Source of the DNA: Talpa occidentalis
Taxonomy: Eukaryota > Chordata > Mammalia > Eulipotyphla > Talpidae
Assembly: GCF_014898055.3 (NCBI RefSeq)
Contig: NW_026555331.1
Location: forward strand, 108,559,194-108,623,193
Reading direction: 5' to 3'
DNA: 64,000 nucleotides
Shown piece after piece: positions 11,643-22,799 of this stretch. Positions within the stretch are counted from its first letter, which is position 1. Every line of letters begins with the position of its first letter. Under the pieces are notes generated by a model. It worked only from the letters and a program-made list of their open reading frames with translations, was not told the DNA's origin and made no database searches. Made by a program: the position numbers and the translations under genes.

Positions 11643-13812
11643 ATTGTCTTTGTTTCTTTTTTCATTAGTTTTCTCTCAGCTTTTCCTTTCCTTTTGGATG
11701 GCTTTCCCTGGTGGTTCTCTCAGGATTTTTTTTTTTTTTTAATTTCTTCATCTATCTGTCCCTTTCTAGATTTTTGCTTTGTGAATACCATGAAGGTTAT
11801 AACAACCTTTCTATGTTTTGGAGAGTTATTTTTGTGTTGGTATTTACTTGTTATCATTTTTAACTATATGGGTTCTGTTCTTTTCTTCTTCCTTTCTGTA
11901 TTTTGTTGTCATTATTATTGTTTAAGCTTCTGATTCTATACTACTATTACCAACTATCTGAAAAATTAATGTTTTGTTTTCTTTTTCATATAGAAGAATT
12001 CCTTTTGACATTTTGTGGGACAGGTCTGATGATGGTAAACTGCGTTAGCTTTTCTTGATTTGGGAAAGCCTTTATTTCACCATCATATTTGAATGGTAAT
12101 TTTTTAGGATAGAGTATTCTTGGCTGGCAATTTTTATCTCTTAGGATTGTATATGCATCATTCCTCTTTCTTCTTACCTTGATTGTATCTGCTGAAAAAT
12201 TTGAAGAGCCTGATTGAGATGCCTTTGTATGTTATAGTCTCTTTTCCCTCTAGAGCAGCTTTTTTTGAGTAGTTAACAATCATGTGTCTTGGTGAAGATT
12301 ATTTTACATTTAGGAAGTTGGGTGTTCTGCTTTCTGGATATTCATGTTTACTTCGTTCCATAAGTTTTCAAGTTTCTCAGTTATCATTTCTTTGAATAGG
12401 GTCTTTTTTCCTTTTTTGCTTGCTTCATCTTCTGACATACCTGTTATCCTTATGTTTTCTCATCTAATTTAGTCTGCTATTTCTTGTAGTTTTCTCATTT
12501 TTCCTAAATCTTATTGCTCACTTCTCTTCCACTTGGGTCATATGTAGATTTTGTGTTATTTTCAAAATTCCTTCTTCTGCCAGCTTAAGTCTATTTATCC
12601 TCATGTCAACCATCTCTTTTTGTTTTCTTTTAATATCTTCAGTCTCTCTAGTGAAGAATTATTTTTTACCCTGGATCTCTTTTCTGTGATTCTGTACCTG
12701 TTTTTCTGTTTTTTGACTGGCTTTCCATACTTCATTTAGCATTTAGAAAGTTATTACTCTAAAATCCTTGTCTGTTAAGTACTTTAGTTGTCTTAGGACT
12801 TATATTCTTCTGTTTTTTCATCTGTTAAGATGTTCCTTGCTTTCCAGGTTTGTTGCCACTTCTATTTTCCAATCGGGTGCTATGTATTTAGTTTTTTATT
12901 TCTTGTCTTTGTTTAATTTGGTGGCAGATGGTTGTGGGAGGGAAATGGGTTCCTAACAACGTGGTCTTATCCTGGTGGTGCTTGAGAACTACTCCTGGAA
13001 GAAAGACCAAGTCTTCTTCCTCTCTTTTCTCTCCAAAGCAAGCTCCATTCACTACTTCAGGGATCCTAAGTTCCCCTGGCCTGCATCCTTGCTGCTTCTC
13101 TCTGTGGCATCTGATGCATATGGCAACCAGGCTGGGACTCCTGGGCAAGGGGCACTGGGTGTGTGACATCGGGTGTGATCCATTGGGCATGAGTCACTGG
13201 ACAAAAGCTGCCAGGCACAAACTGGGCAGGAGGTGCCGGGTGTGGGCCTCTTATGCCCATACCATATGCATGGGCATATGCTGCTGGGCCAGTAGCTGTT
13301 GGCAATGGGCATGCACTGTGTGGCATAGCACTGTGTGGTAAGGTGGGTCTTTCACTTGGATCTCTGCTGGAAAGGGGTAGGAGTTTCTCCTGCTTACCTC
13401 ACTGGCCATCAGACTTTCAGCATTGTACCAAGAGTCTCTATGCATGTTTGCACCCCTGTCTGTACTATCTCCTCTCTGAAAGATTCACTCTGGCCAGTTT
13501 GTATGCTGTGCTGTCCATAGCAGGCCACCACCCTCCCCCTGCCCCTTCCCCCCAGTCCGTTCCACTGACTGGAATGGTTCCACCCTGGCTGTGACTCCCT
13601 TTGCCTCTTTCCGCTTTGTCTTCACAGCAAGCCACTGATCTCAGCAAAAAATTTCCTTGGGAAAGTCCCCTGTCTCTGGCATGGAATTTTGAAATTTCCT
13701 TTGAGCAAATTTTTTTTTTTAAAAAACTCTGTTCAGAGTAGAGGATTATTCAAATCTTCCTTTTCTACCATGTTTTGGGTCTACACTTTTTCTTTTTAAA
13801 AATTTACTCTTG

Positions 13813-13990
13813 GGCCTCCCCTGGTGGCACAGCGGTTGAGCGCTGGGCTGCGAAGCTGCCCCGATTTGATCCCCTGCCTCTGTCGAGGGTCCCACATGGT
13901 GTGCAGACCTCTCCTGACTCGCCTGCTGCTCCCCTCAGCGGTGTATTTCATCAGTCTGCCTGTTCTGTTCCCTGCTCTGGTTCATTCATT
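13813..13990 (+). mobile_element. tRNA-derived SINE, sense, 3'-truncated
   Basis: It starts 'gggcctcccctggtggcaca' with A box 'tggcacagcgg', has a damaged B box (tttgatcccc), and ends near 'ctgctctggttcattcattt'. The usual tail is missing, and about 20 bases between head and B box are deleted. Confidence 0.85.
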
Positions 13991-14767
13991 TATATGTTCA
14001 GTATAGGATAGAGACAACAAATTAGAGGGTTGATCTTTTGTTTTTCCTGAATGTGTAGCTTAATTTTTCAGTGCTATTTTTCCCTCTGTAGAGTACTTTA
14101 TAGGATATATTAATCACACTAATAGAACATGAAAATTTATAGCTACTAGATTTCTCAGATTAGGGGTACTGTAATATCATGGTATTCATCATTACCATCA
14201 TCTCAGTATATTTTAAGAATTGTGACTATCATAGTTAATACTTAAAAACTGTTAGCAGAAGACATTGGAAAGTCAATCTATACCTTAGGATGTCAGTGAT
14301 TAGTATTTTTCAATTCCCAAAGTGCTTAATACTATTACATGTTTAAAGCTGGTACTAAGGGTCTGTGTACTTGGTCTGCTTTGTGTGACTCATGTCTATG
14401 TAATTTGAAAGTATGTGACTGACATGCTATGAAGAAGAGAGCCTGTAACGCATAACAGGTTTTGTTATATTTCTGAGTTTGGACAAAATGATACGTTATA
14501 TTGGGTCCTGGCTGTTCTCAGTGAACTCATGAGCTAGAGGTTTTAACATATAGTAAGTGAAAATAAATACTTAAAATTACAACCCTCTTTTGAATAATTT
14601 AATAATTGAGAACTGTATGTGTACTTATACATAGCAATCTGATAGCCTTATCATTTTACCCCTTAAGGGAAAAATTACTTATGACATATTTGTGGTAGTG
14701 TGGTAAATTAAAACTATTGTATTTATAAAAGGAATAAGTTACCTAATTTCTTCTAATTCTTCTTTAG
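13991..14767 (+). other. Intronic sequence without recognised features
   Basis: AT-rich unique-looking sequence leading up to the exon acceptor. I see no repeat or reading frame of note. Confidence 0.6.
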
Positions 14768-14942
14768 GTCGAGATTTGATTTGTATACAGTCTATGGATG
14801 GGATGCTGATGGTGTTTGAGCAGGAAAGCTATGCTTTTGGGAGATTTCTCCCTGGTTCTCTTCTACCTGGTCCTCTTGCTTACAGTTCCCGTACAGATTC
14901 CTTTATTACTGTCTCTTCTTGTCGACAAGTGGAAAGTTACAA
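14768..14942 (+). CDS. BBS9: BBS9 (PTHB1) coding exon, first in window
   Basis: This exon encodes part of BBS9/PTHB1, a core subunit of the BBSome, the coat complex that carries membrane proteins into and out of cilia. It is preceded by a pyrimidine-rich tract and TTTAG acceptor ending at 14767, and followed by a GTAAGT donor at 14943. The first two bases finish a split codon. Then 57 codons are open, starting RDLICIQSMDGMLMVFEQES and ending CRQVESY, with two bases of a split Lys codon left at the end. I recognise the residues as the N-terminal beta-propeller of BBS9 (about residue 148 onward, human numbering from memory). The family is single-copy and the intron-exon structure is intact, so a processed pseudogene is excluded. 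The upstream neighbouring exon is not in the window. Confidence 0.95.
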
Positions 14943-15124
14943 GTAAGTTTGGATGTTGAATCTTTGGAATTGTGATTTTAGTCAATACTTTTTCATAATG
15001 AGCTTGAATATTAAAAAAATTAGAGAATTTTTTGATAAAATGTACTTATGGTGACTTAGAGAATATCATTTACTTATTGTAAAATATTTGAAATATATAT
15101 GATGCAGATATTTGAGAGGAGGAT

Positions 15125-15300
15125 TTTGATGGAGGAAGACCTGGATTGGAATCTTTAATCTTGCTACTCATAGCTGTTTGATGATCAGTGTCTCATCCTG
15201 GCAGTAAAGAGGATAATAGTGCCTATTTTGGCACGCTTGTTCAAAAGATGAACTATATGTCAAGTTGTCATCTCATAGAACATGCTTAATATTTATTCTG
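15125..15300 (+). mobile_element. MIR fragment
   Basis: 'gaggaagacctggattggaa', 'gataatagtgcctattttgg' and the terminal 'gaacatgcttaatatttatt' follow the sense MIR order. Confidence 0.55.
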
Positions 15301-15514
15301 ATTATTTCCTGACTGTTTCACAGTGTGAGTGAAAAAAGCCAGATACAAAGATGCATATATGGATGTTTCTTTAGCAATAAAAGAATGTATGTGACATAGG
15401 AAGAATACTAGCAAGAAATACAAATATTTTGGGATTTAAAGAAACAAATCATAGTAGAAGTGAACTATGAAAATGATCCTATAAAACACTTAATATTTTT
15501 CACTGAAACTCTTA

Positions 15515-15748
15515 TTGATTTTGGTTAATTATGCGTTAGAGAGACTTCTTTCTCTTCTACCACCTAATGTCCATAAAGATAAGGTTTTGAATTTTTTGGA
15601 GGGTGTGTTTCTTTTTGAACAGGAGGAAGGGGAAAATAAAGTAAAAATTCTTCTGGGAGATGAAATAGACTTGGAGGATTACATTATCTTCAGTGATTTT
15701 ATGGTTGTTATTTTACCGACGGCAACATTTAGAACTTTAAACATCTAA
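15515..15748 (+). other. Unrecognised 77-codon open frame in intron
   Basis: This frame opens in the intron after the first exon and reads MILVNYALERLLSLLPPNVH, then an acidic stretch with EQEEGENK and GDEIDLEDY, before stopping. The composition is more protein-like than the surrounding low-complexity frames. I do not recognise the family, there is no evident splice acceptor joined in frame, and the frame could be chance. It might be a fragment of a decayed pseudogene or retroelement. Confidence 0.15.
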
Positions 15749-16514
15749 GCAACACATCATTTTAAATCTTCAGTATTATTTTTGGCCACACGATTTTCCC
15801 CAAGGCAGGAAGAAAGTAACAATTCATCAGGCATCTGTTGTAAATTTTTTTTGTAAGTTTTAATATTGTGTATTATAGCAAATTAATGCAGTTTTCTGTC
15901 ATAAGTGGCAGTCTACCTTTATGAATTGTCAAGAAATCTAAGATTCAAAACTCAGAAAAGAGGCAGATGTTTGTGACTGAGCAGAAGTTAACTGATAAAA
16001 GTGGTGTATCATTATTTCATATTCTTTCTGTAACTTCTATGACTTGTCCAAAGGAGAGGTATGAGGTATGACATTATTCCTGTTAATAAATAAAATATAA
16101 TAACTGTTTTGAAAAATTGAGAAAAATATATGTATAACTCATTCAAGTTTGTCAAAATTCAAGTAGCATTGAAGAGATCTGCTTTTTAGCTTTCCACCCA
16201 GTTTTGTGCCTCATTTCCTGCTGGTTGATGATACTGGCAGTGACACTGGGGTCACAATACAAATATTTGAATGCTCCATGACTTACTCTTTGACATATGT
16301 ATATAGAAATTAATTTTTAGTAACTGTAGGAATGATTGCATAAGGAAGCTATGTGTAGGTTTCCTTAATATGTGAGTTTAATTTCATGGAAGCTCACTTT
16401 GTTTCAACTGTGGTAAATTTCCAACATACCAGTCTATTAAATACATTTCCATTTACGACTTTATCCATTAGGTGGTAAAGATGCATGGGGTATGCTGTTA
16501 TTGTGATTTGATGA

Positions 16515-16552
16515 CAGTCAACAAGGTTGACTGTTATAAACAAGGTTTATAA
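16515..16552. repeat. Two abutting perfect hairpins with identical loops
   Basis: The first hairpin is cagtcaac-aag-gttgactg (16515-16533). The second, ttataaac-aag-gtttataa (16534-16552), starts at the next base. Both have 8-bp perfect stems and an AAG loop. Confidence 0.9.
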
Positions 16553-16804
16553 CATTAAATAGTGATGTAGTTATTTATATATATATTTTTTCAAGTTAAA
16601 TAGATAAATTAAATGATGATCACTGGCATTATTTAGATGGAAGAAACATGAAAACTGTAGGTTGATTCTTTTGAGGCTTCATTAAATCTATTTATATTTA
16701 GTTAATAGAAAGTAATCAGTTAAAAGAAAAGTGTTTTAACACATAATTCAGTTTTGTTTCTGATTTTCACGTTTAATTACTTTAAAACAAGCTCAATTAT
16801 ATTC

Positions 16805-16855
16805 AAGTTGGAACTAGCTTTTGCTTGAACTAGCTGTGCTTGAACTAGCCCTGTG
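16805..16855. repeat. Short imperfect tandem repeat
   Basis: Three copies of 'gaactagc' spaced 14 and 16 bases apart, the last two within 'gcttgaactagctgtgcttg'. Confidence 0.6.
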
Positions 16856-16984
16856 CTTTCCTTTGCCTGTTGAAACGGTGCTTCATATGTGCTCACTGTC
16901 TATCCTTCGTAGTTATTTATTTAAGGCAGAATAAATCTAATAACTGCTGCCATGTCGGTACTCTCTCTTTGGAGAGAGTCTCCA

Positions 16985-17120
16985 AAGTCACTAACCAAAC
17001 AGGGCAGTTTGCAGATTCCCGCCCTCTGATACCCCAGATTTTGATTTAGTAGGTTTGGGGATAAGATCCAGAAACTATCATTGCAAACATCTATTCCAGG
17101 TGATTCTAATTCAGGGACAC
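16985..17120. mobile_element. MER5-like DNA transposon fragment
   Basis: 'gcagattcccgccctctga', 'gatttagtaggtttggggat' and 'ttccaggtgattctaattca' match the central and terminal parts of the MER5 group. The terminal inverted repeats are not clear. Confidence 0.5.
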
Positions 17121-17288
17121 ATTTTGTGCATTGCTTTGCTTTTGAATTGAGGGAATTGCTTGCTTTATTTTGCAGAGTAGGGGCTCCATTCTCTTGGCTG
17201 TGCTTGTCCAAACTTTGGATCATCTCGTTTTCTTTCCTTTACCCATAGGTATTATTTAGTCAGTAACTTCTCATCTTCTTCTTCCTTG

Positions 17289-17324
17289 TTTTTTTTTTTT
17301 GTTTTTTTTTTTTTTGTTTTTTTT
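17289..17324. repeat. Interrupted poly-T tract
   Basis: T-runs separated by single G residues. No element body was recognised next to it. Confidence 0.9.
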
Positions 17325-17632
17325 AAATTGTGTTCCTTATTGAGCCCATGCTTCTCATTTCCACTGGTGCAGGCTTTTTTTTTTTTTTATCATTCGGATT
17401 TCTGGTTTTCTTACCTCAGTATCTAGCTTTGCATAGAATACTGAGGAGTCCTAGAGGTAGGACCTTTAAATAGAGTCAAATGTAGGGATGCTTCCTGGCA
17501 AAGTATATCTGCCATGAGTTTTATTTTCTCTTTTCTTTTTGCTATAAGAATACAACCCCCCCACCCCAGCCCTTACAGTGGCTTCTAATATCTTGCTACA
17601 TAGATAATAGACTTTAAAATAAGTATTTTAAA

Positions 17633-17669
17633 ATATATTTGTTAAATTTAAAAAATTTAACAAATATAT
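17633..17669. repeat. 17-bp perfect inverted repeat with 3-nt loop
   Basis: The left arm atatatttgttaaattt (17633-17649) and right arm aaatttaacaaatatat (17653-17669) are exact reverse complements around AAA. The context is AT-rich. Confidence 0.9.
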
Positions 17670-17769
17670 ATGATATTTAAATATTTTAAAAAGACCGTGG
17701 TCTTCACCAGTCTTAAGTTCTTGACAAATTAAAATTTTTGAAATTTTTTATGTGTTTGGGGCTTTTCTC

Positions 17770-18090
17770 TCCTCTTTTACTCATGCTATTTTATATCTGA
17801 AATGCTCTTCTTTTCTTCTCTGTATATGAAAATTATGTCTGGAAACCTCCCTGTTCCCTTTCAGTTCTTCCTTGACCTAACTGTTAGAATCATCTCCTCC
17901 TCCAATTCACAGGGTAGGTTAGCGCTATTTTTCATAAGTACCATTCACACTTTCATTGATATTAAATATTTGCCAGTTTTTCTCCTTGGCCAGGCTAAAT
18001 GCTCCATGATGGCAAAAATTTTGATCTACTGAAATGCCTACCATGGTACTTAGCTAAAAGTAGATGTTTAGGAAGAACTTGATGAAGGAG
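17770..18090 (+). mobile_element. L2 fragment
   Basis: Sense L2 3' order: 'tctgaaatgctcttcttttc', 'cagttcttccttgacctaac', 'ctaaatgctccatgatggca', 'gcctaccatggtacttagct'. Ancient non-LTR element. Confidence 0.65.
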
Positions 18091-18989
18091 TGAAAAGTTT
18101 GTAGGGAAAGCATCTATTTTGTTACTGCATCTTTCAATTAAAACGATTCTCCATGATAATTGAAAATGTTTTACCTGTAGTTGAAATGAACACAGTAATG
18201 CTCTGTATCCTGGGCTTTCATTTCTGGTTGCAGTCTCTGGGTTAAATAACAAGGTTCCAAAATCTCTTGGTAAACCTTTAGGTAACAACTATATTTCATT
18301 TGAAAATAAATGATTTTAGAGGGTTTACTTTTGTGCTCACCTCAAGCCATATTTTAGTTACTTGCTGCTGTTTTTACGATGTGATATGGAGGAGCACTAA
18401 ATTATATGGCTGAGTTTGTCACTGGTGTTCCATAGGACCTGTTAAACTTTTGTGGCTATTAGGTCAAAAAGAACGACCATTCTCCTGGACTTGATGTATT
18501 TGTGATTAGCACCTTTCTGTTCTGAGAAATATATGACTCTTTTCATGAAATCTTATTATATTGGGTCTGATTATTCTTTCAGCAGTCTCAACAGGAAATT
18601 TTATTATTTAGTGTGTATCACTGAATACTTGAATGGTAAGAAAAAAACCTCCAATGTTTCCAAGTCTACTTGGAATCGTTTGATTTGGAAGTAGATTTCC
18701 ATATACATTATTGGTCAAAGTTAAGAGGATTTAAGGAAGGACCATAAAATAGATGCTATTGTAAGTTTGTCATCATCTAAATTTACTGTCAGTTACATTT
18801 AGTAATAAAATACTCTTCTGAGTTATCTTCCAGGAAGAGAACTGGTCTGGATTTGGAAATCAGGAGTCAATTTTGGCTGTGTCTCTGCCTGTTGTTTTGA
18901 TGTTAATGAGGTTCACTTTAGGGGCTCACTTATTCCTCAGATGAAATAATAACTCTGTAGTTATATAAGAAGCTTCAAACAGCTCAAAA

Positions 18990-19140
18990 GCTTTGGATTT
19001 TTGCAACAATCTCATTAATATCCATATCATCCGGTAGGTTGGTATCTGCAGGAAATTAAATGCCTATGTAATTAATTGCCTGAGGTTAGATACATAGCAG
19101 AACCAGCTCTGGGTTGATGTTCTAGTCACTAGTGCATATG
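18990..19140 (-). mobile_element. MIR fragment
   Basis: 'caacaatctcattaatatcc', 'attgcctgaggttagataca' and 'cagaaccagctctgggttga' follow antisense MIR order. Confidence 0.55.
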
Positions 19141-19349
19141 ATATCTGTTACAATGAACTGGGGGAGTAAAACAATCCTATTCCAATCCTGGAGGTTGGAA
19201 TGTGAGGTCTAATTACTTGGCACTTTTGGATACTTAGGATTTTTAAAGGTCAGTCCAGATGGTATGAAGACATTTGCTGCAGCTGCCTATGGAATTTTTT
19301 TAGCATGGTTTTACAAGGCTGAGATTTTGACCCTCCCACCTTTTTTGGT

Positions 19350-19790
19350 CTCATTTCCCATGACTCATTCCTCCCCACCATGTATCCCTCCTAAACTCCT
19401 GTCGTTGCCTTTCATGTCTCTTTTACTGCTGCATGCCTTTGCATGTATTGTTTGTTTCGCCATAGTACCTTTACCTCTTTACCAGCATGATGAGTTTTTC
19501 TCAATTTTTAAAACCTAGCTTTCTCCTCCTGAACCTATACCAAGAACATATATATTTCCTCCATTCCAGTTGCTTGTTTCTACAACCATGTTTCCCTGGT
19601 ACTATGCACATACCTTCTATTAATGCTCTGGGTACTCTGACTTACACTTATTTGTTGGTATATGAATCTCCACAAGTATTTTGGGAGCATCTGATGGATA
19701 AAGACTATGTTATAGTTTTTTCCAAGGTCAGTGCTTGTTTTAGAGTCCTATTATAAGTTGCTTGAATGAATAAAATTGATTTACATTAAA
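19350..19790 (+). mobile_element. L2 fragment
   Basis: The C/T-rich L2 3' pattern runs through 'gcatctgatggataaagact' and ends 'agttgcttgaatgaataaaa', similar to the L2 terminus. Confidence 0.55.
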
Positions 19791-19799
19791 CTTTCACAT

Positions 19800-21050
19800 G
19801 GACTGTAAGACTTATTTCTGTGAATGACTTGCCTTAATTTATAATCTTCTATATCCAACTAAAATTGGATGCTTTTTATAAATGAAATATTCTGATTAAG
19901 ATAGGGTGGTTTAAGGGTTAGTATTTGACATTTGAATGCCAGTATACATTTCAGTGCTTTTTTAAGATATTCCATAATGCTGTTACTCATTCAGGTTTTT
20001 GATATTTACTCTATCTGACATTTTTCTCTTAGACAATATATCTGTATATTTGTATTTACTAATTTTTCCTTAGCTATGGAAGAATAATGCAAGGAATTTT
20101 GACTGAGTAGAAGGGGATGAATTCTATGAGCCTGAAGTTTCTTCATTTAGACTAGGATTATTACTCTAATAATATACCATTAATTAATGGAAAATAAGGA
20201 AATTAAATCTCTGTTGGCAAAGATTAATCATGTGTAGATTAAAGAAGATGTATAAATTATTTTAAAGAATTATTTGAGCTAAATGTAAGTGTTGAAATGA
20301 AATCTGTAAAATGCATATAGGCAGTCACATGTACATTATTGAGAGCTTATAACAGATAAAAAAGCTACTAGGTGATTGATGTGTATATATATTTATATCC
20401 CTCTGTCAAAGTATCAGTCAGTAATTGGGTCCCTAATATATATCTGTATGAAGCACTAAATTATTTTTAAAATTTTTAACAATGCTTGGGTTAGAGATTT
20501 TTATTACCATTTAAAATTCATTAATTTTGTTATTATTGCCCATTTATAGATGGTGAAGATAAGACAGTGATTATCTTGCTAAAATTCACTCAATTAGAAG
20601 TGATTTAGCTGAGGGCTAAGCTCAGGTCTTCTGGGTTCCATAAATTATCTAATAATAATTTCTGCTATCGCTGGCTGTTCTGCGTTGTTATTTTTCTGTT
20701 TGATAGTTTGATACTAGATCTGTGTGGAGTATTATTTGTCACATAAAATTCTAATGGAAATGCTTTCATAGAAGTTGGCAGAGCTGTTTTTCCAATATTG
20801 CGTTTTGGGACATGTGGTTATAATTTCTTTATCATGACAGTTTTTATAGTTTTATGTCACAGTACCATACAATAAGAATTCAGTCTTAAATGTTACAGTT
20901 TTAAAACCAAGAAAAAAGTGATTTATAATGTTTATAGATTATGTGCTTTAATTTTTTGTTTTTTCAATTTATTGAGATTATATGTTTTTAAAGTTTAAAA
21001 TAATTTGCAACTTTTAACTATAAAGTCTCTTACAGTTATTCCGTATCTTT
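19800..21050 (+). other. Intronic sequence, one MIR-like patch
   Basis: Mostly unique-looking AT-rich DNA. A MIR-like antisense patch lies at about 20530-20645 ('tttatagatggtgaagataa', 'ctgagggctaagctcaggtc'). Confidence 0.5.
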
Positions 21051-21057
21051 CAAACAG

Positions 21058-21142
21058 GTACCAAGTACTTGCTTTTGCAACGGATGCAGATAAAAGACAG
21101 GAGACTGAACAGCAAAAACTTGGTTCTGGAAAGAGACTAGTT
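21058..21142 (+). CDS. BBS9: BBS9 coding exon, second in window
   Basis: This 85-bp exon continues the BBS9 beta-propeller. The acceptor is CAAACAG ending at 21057 and the donor is GTAAGG at 21143. Its first base completes the Lys codon split by the previous intron. The next 28 codons read YQVLAFATDADKRQETEQQK followed by LGSGKRLV and end on a codon boundary. The charged DADKRQETEQQK stretch looks like a polar loop between propeller strands; that is an inference. Phase matches both neighbouring exons exactly, which is the strongest internal evidence that it is a real exon. It lies about 6.1 kb after the previous exon, and a SINE begins about 190 bp beyond the donor. Confidence 0.95.
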
Positions 21143-21332
21143 GTAAGGCCTTTTTTTAATAAATAAAAATTTCAGATGTTTGTTAAGAATAATAGTTCTT
21201 GAGAAGGAAGTATAAAAATTGATGTATTTCAGTTATTTCTCATTTCTATTATGACTGTATCAATGATCAAAAAATTTAGTTGACTATTACTGAGTAATGG
21301 AGATACATGCTAAGTCACAGTCTTATTAATTT

Positions 21333-21624
21333 TTTTTTTTAGCAGTTTTTTTTTAAAAGATTTATTTATTTATTTATACAAGCACTGGGTACAGTCAGAA
21401 GCGCGGGAGGGTGAGAGAATTCACCAGAGCCAGAGCGGGGAGCAGAGCAGGCAGAAGGACCGAAGTACACTGCTGAGGGGAGCAGCGGGTGGCAGGAGAG
21501 GTCTGCGCGCTATGTGGGACCCTCCTCTGGTGGCCGGGGAGCAGCCGGGGATCGAACAGGTGCTGCAGAGGCTGCAGGCAGCTTCGCAACCCAGCGCTCA
21601 ACCGCTGCGCCACCGGGGAGGCCC
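21333..21624 (-). mobile_element. tRNA-derived SINE, type I, antisense
   Basis: Full copy starting about 190 bp after the second exon's donor. The tail is 'tttatttatacaagcactgg', the B-box complement is 'gggatcgaacagg' and the end is 'accggggaggccc'. The flanking repeat cttattaat plus Ts lies at 21322 and 21624. Confidence 0.95.
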
Positions 21625-22370
21625 TTATTAATATTTTAGATCATAGAGTTGAATCACTAAAATTCTCGATATCCAAGTGGGGTCAGTTTTAACTGAAGTG
21701 ATTATAATTAAAAAATTAAAAAAAAACACTTTAATGAACAAGAAGCTACTTTTAGTAGGTATGTGACCAAATATATAAGTAAAAGATAAAAATTCAAGCT
21801 ACAAAGATAAATCATAAGTTCTCAGTTTAATGGAAATTAGATAATAAATGAGCTCTTCTTACCCTTCATAGACAGGCAGGCAAAAAATAGAAGGAACTGA
21901 AAATTATGATGATAATAGTAAAGTGAACCTGAGGAGGACACACATGGAAAGAACTGATACATAATGTGGAATTTAGAGTTTGAGGGAAATAAGAATATTA
22001 GAGAAGATTAACTTTCTGTAATAAAATACAGAATTAAGGAGATGATAGGGAGGAAGACTAACTTGGAAAAAGTCAAGAATGAGATGGAAACGTATTTTCT
22101 CAGTGGTAGTAAAAGGTGAAAGAGAGAACATAACAAATACAAATATGTAATTCTGCACAGTGAAGGTGTGGTTAATAGTAATAGTTAAAGCATAAGCTTT
22201 GATCAGAGCTTGTGAGATATACTTAATACTTATTTTGGTCATGTTGAGCCAGTTTGGCAGCTTTGCACTATTGCAAAAGGCTGATCATACCTACTTTATA
22301 TTGTTGCCATTAGAAATAGAGATATCTAGAGCATTTAGCAAAATGGGTGATGAAGATGACTATGATAATG
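21625..22370 (+). other. Intronic sequence without recognised features
   Basis: Purine-rich stretches and AT-rich DNA. I see nothing assignable. Confidence 0.5.
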
Positions 22371-22374
22371 GGAT

Positions 22375-22560
22375 CAAAATGTCCTTGTATTTCTCCCTTA
22401 CATTCTGCACTCCATCCACATGGGCTTCTCCGGGGCCCAAATATTCTGTGACTCTCTTTGTTTCTAGGCTTCTGTACTGGTTTTCTTTCAGTCTGAAATA
22501 TCCTTCACTCATTTATTCATGGATAGTTGTTAATAATACCTGTGCTGACTTACACTGAGG
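22375..22560 (+). mobile_element. L2-like fragment
   Basis: 'cattctgcactccatccaca', 'ccaaatattctgtgactctc' and 'agtctgaaatatccttcact' are similar to the L2 3' coding end. Confidence 0.45.
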
Positions 22561-22799
22561 ATATATTCTGAATGCAATTATGCTTGAGTGATTTTTCCCA
22601 TTCTCATTAATTAATGAATAGTGTGAGTAATAGCAGTAAAACTTCCTTTCATTACACCACAGTCACTTGGCAGGACTGTGATTCCATGGAACATTATCAA
22701 ATATATTACAGAGAAACAGGATTTATCCGGTAGACCCCTTTTAATATAGTAGTAGTGGGGAGGTACTTAATAGTTGCCATTTACTCAGAGCTATCTTTT

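Larger units (their letters stand above)
10565..13790 (-). mobile_element. Old LINE-1, endonuclease region to 5' UTR, antisense, split by three SINEs
   Basis: The + strand shows reversed L1 ORF2 endonuclease sequence ('ctcttgtatgcaaaatatag', 'ttttagggtgattattaata'), then T-rich 5' sequence ('tctgctgaaaaatttgaaga', 'tgattgagatgcctttgtat') and a GC-rich block from about 12930 to 13640. I read the GC-rich block as the L1 5' UTR. SINEs sit at 10624-10895, 10954-11225 and 11383-11642. The ORFs in the GC-rich block occur in several frames on both strands and are not genes. Confidence 0.65.
1..14767 (+). other. BBS9: BBS9 upstream intron (partial)
   Basis: All sequence before the first recognised exon is intronic by position. 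It holds an old antisense L1 (585-2290), L2 and MIR fragments, a MER5-like DNA transposon remnant (10058-10230), and an L1 at 10565-13790 interrupted by three SINEs. I found no exon matching the BBS9 segment expected just upstream. Confidence 0.8.
14943..21057 (+). other. BBS9: BBS9 intron, about 6.1 kb
   Basis: Bounded by GTAAGT and CAG. It is SINE-free and free of clear L1, unlike the other long introns. It holds MIR and L2 fragments, a MER5-like remnant, and the two hairpin structures at 16515-16552 and 17633-17669. Confidence 0.9.

Noticed and set aside
12888..13647. Cluster of 60-137 codon frames on both strands in a GC-rich block
   Set aside because: Overlapping frames in several phases with no shared start or splice logic. 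The block fits the 5' UTR of the old antisense L1.
1..14767. Search for the preceding BBS9 exon
   Set aside because: No frame ending in the expected residues just before the Gly-Arg junction was recognised.
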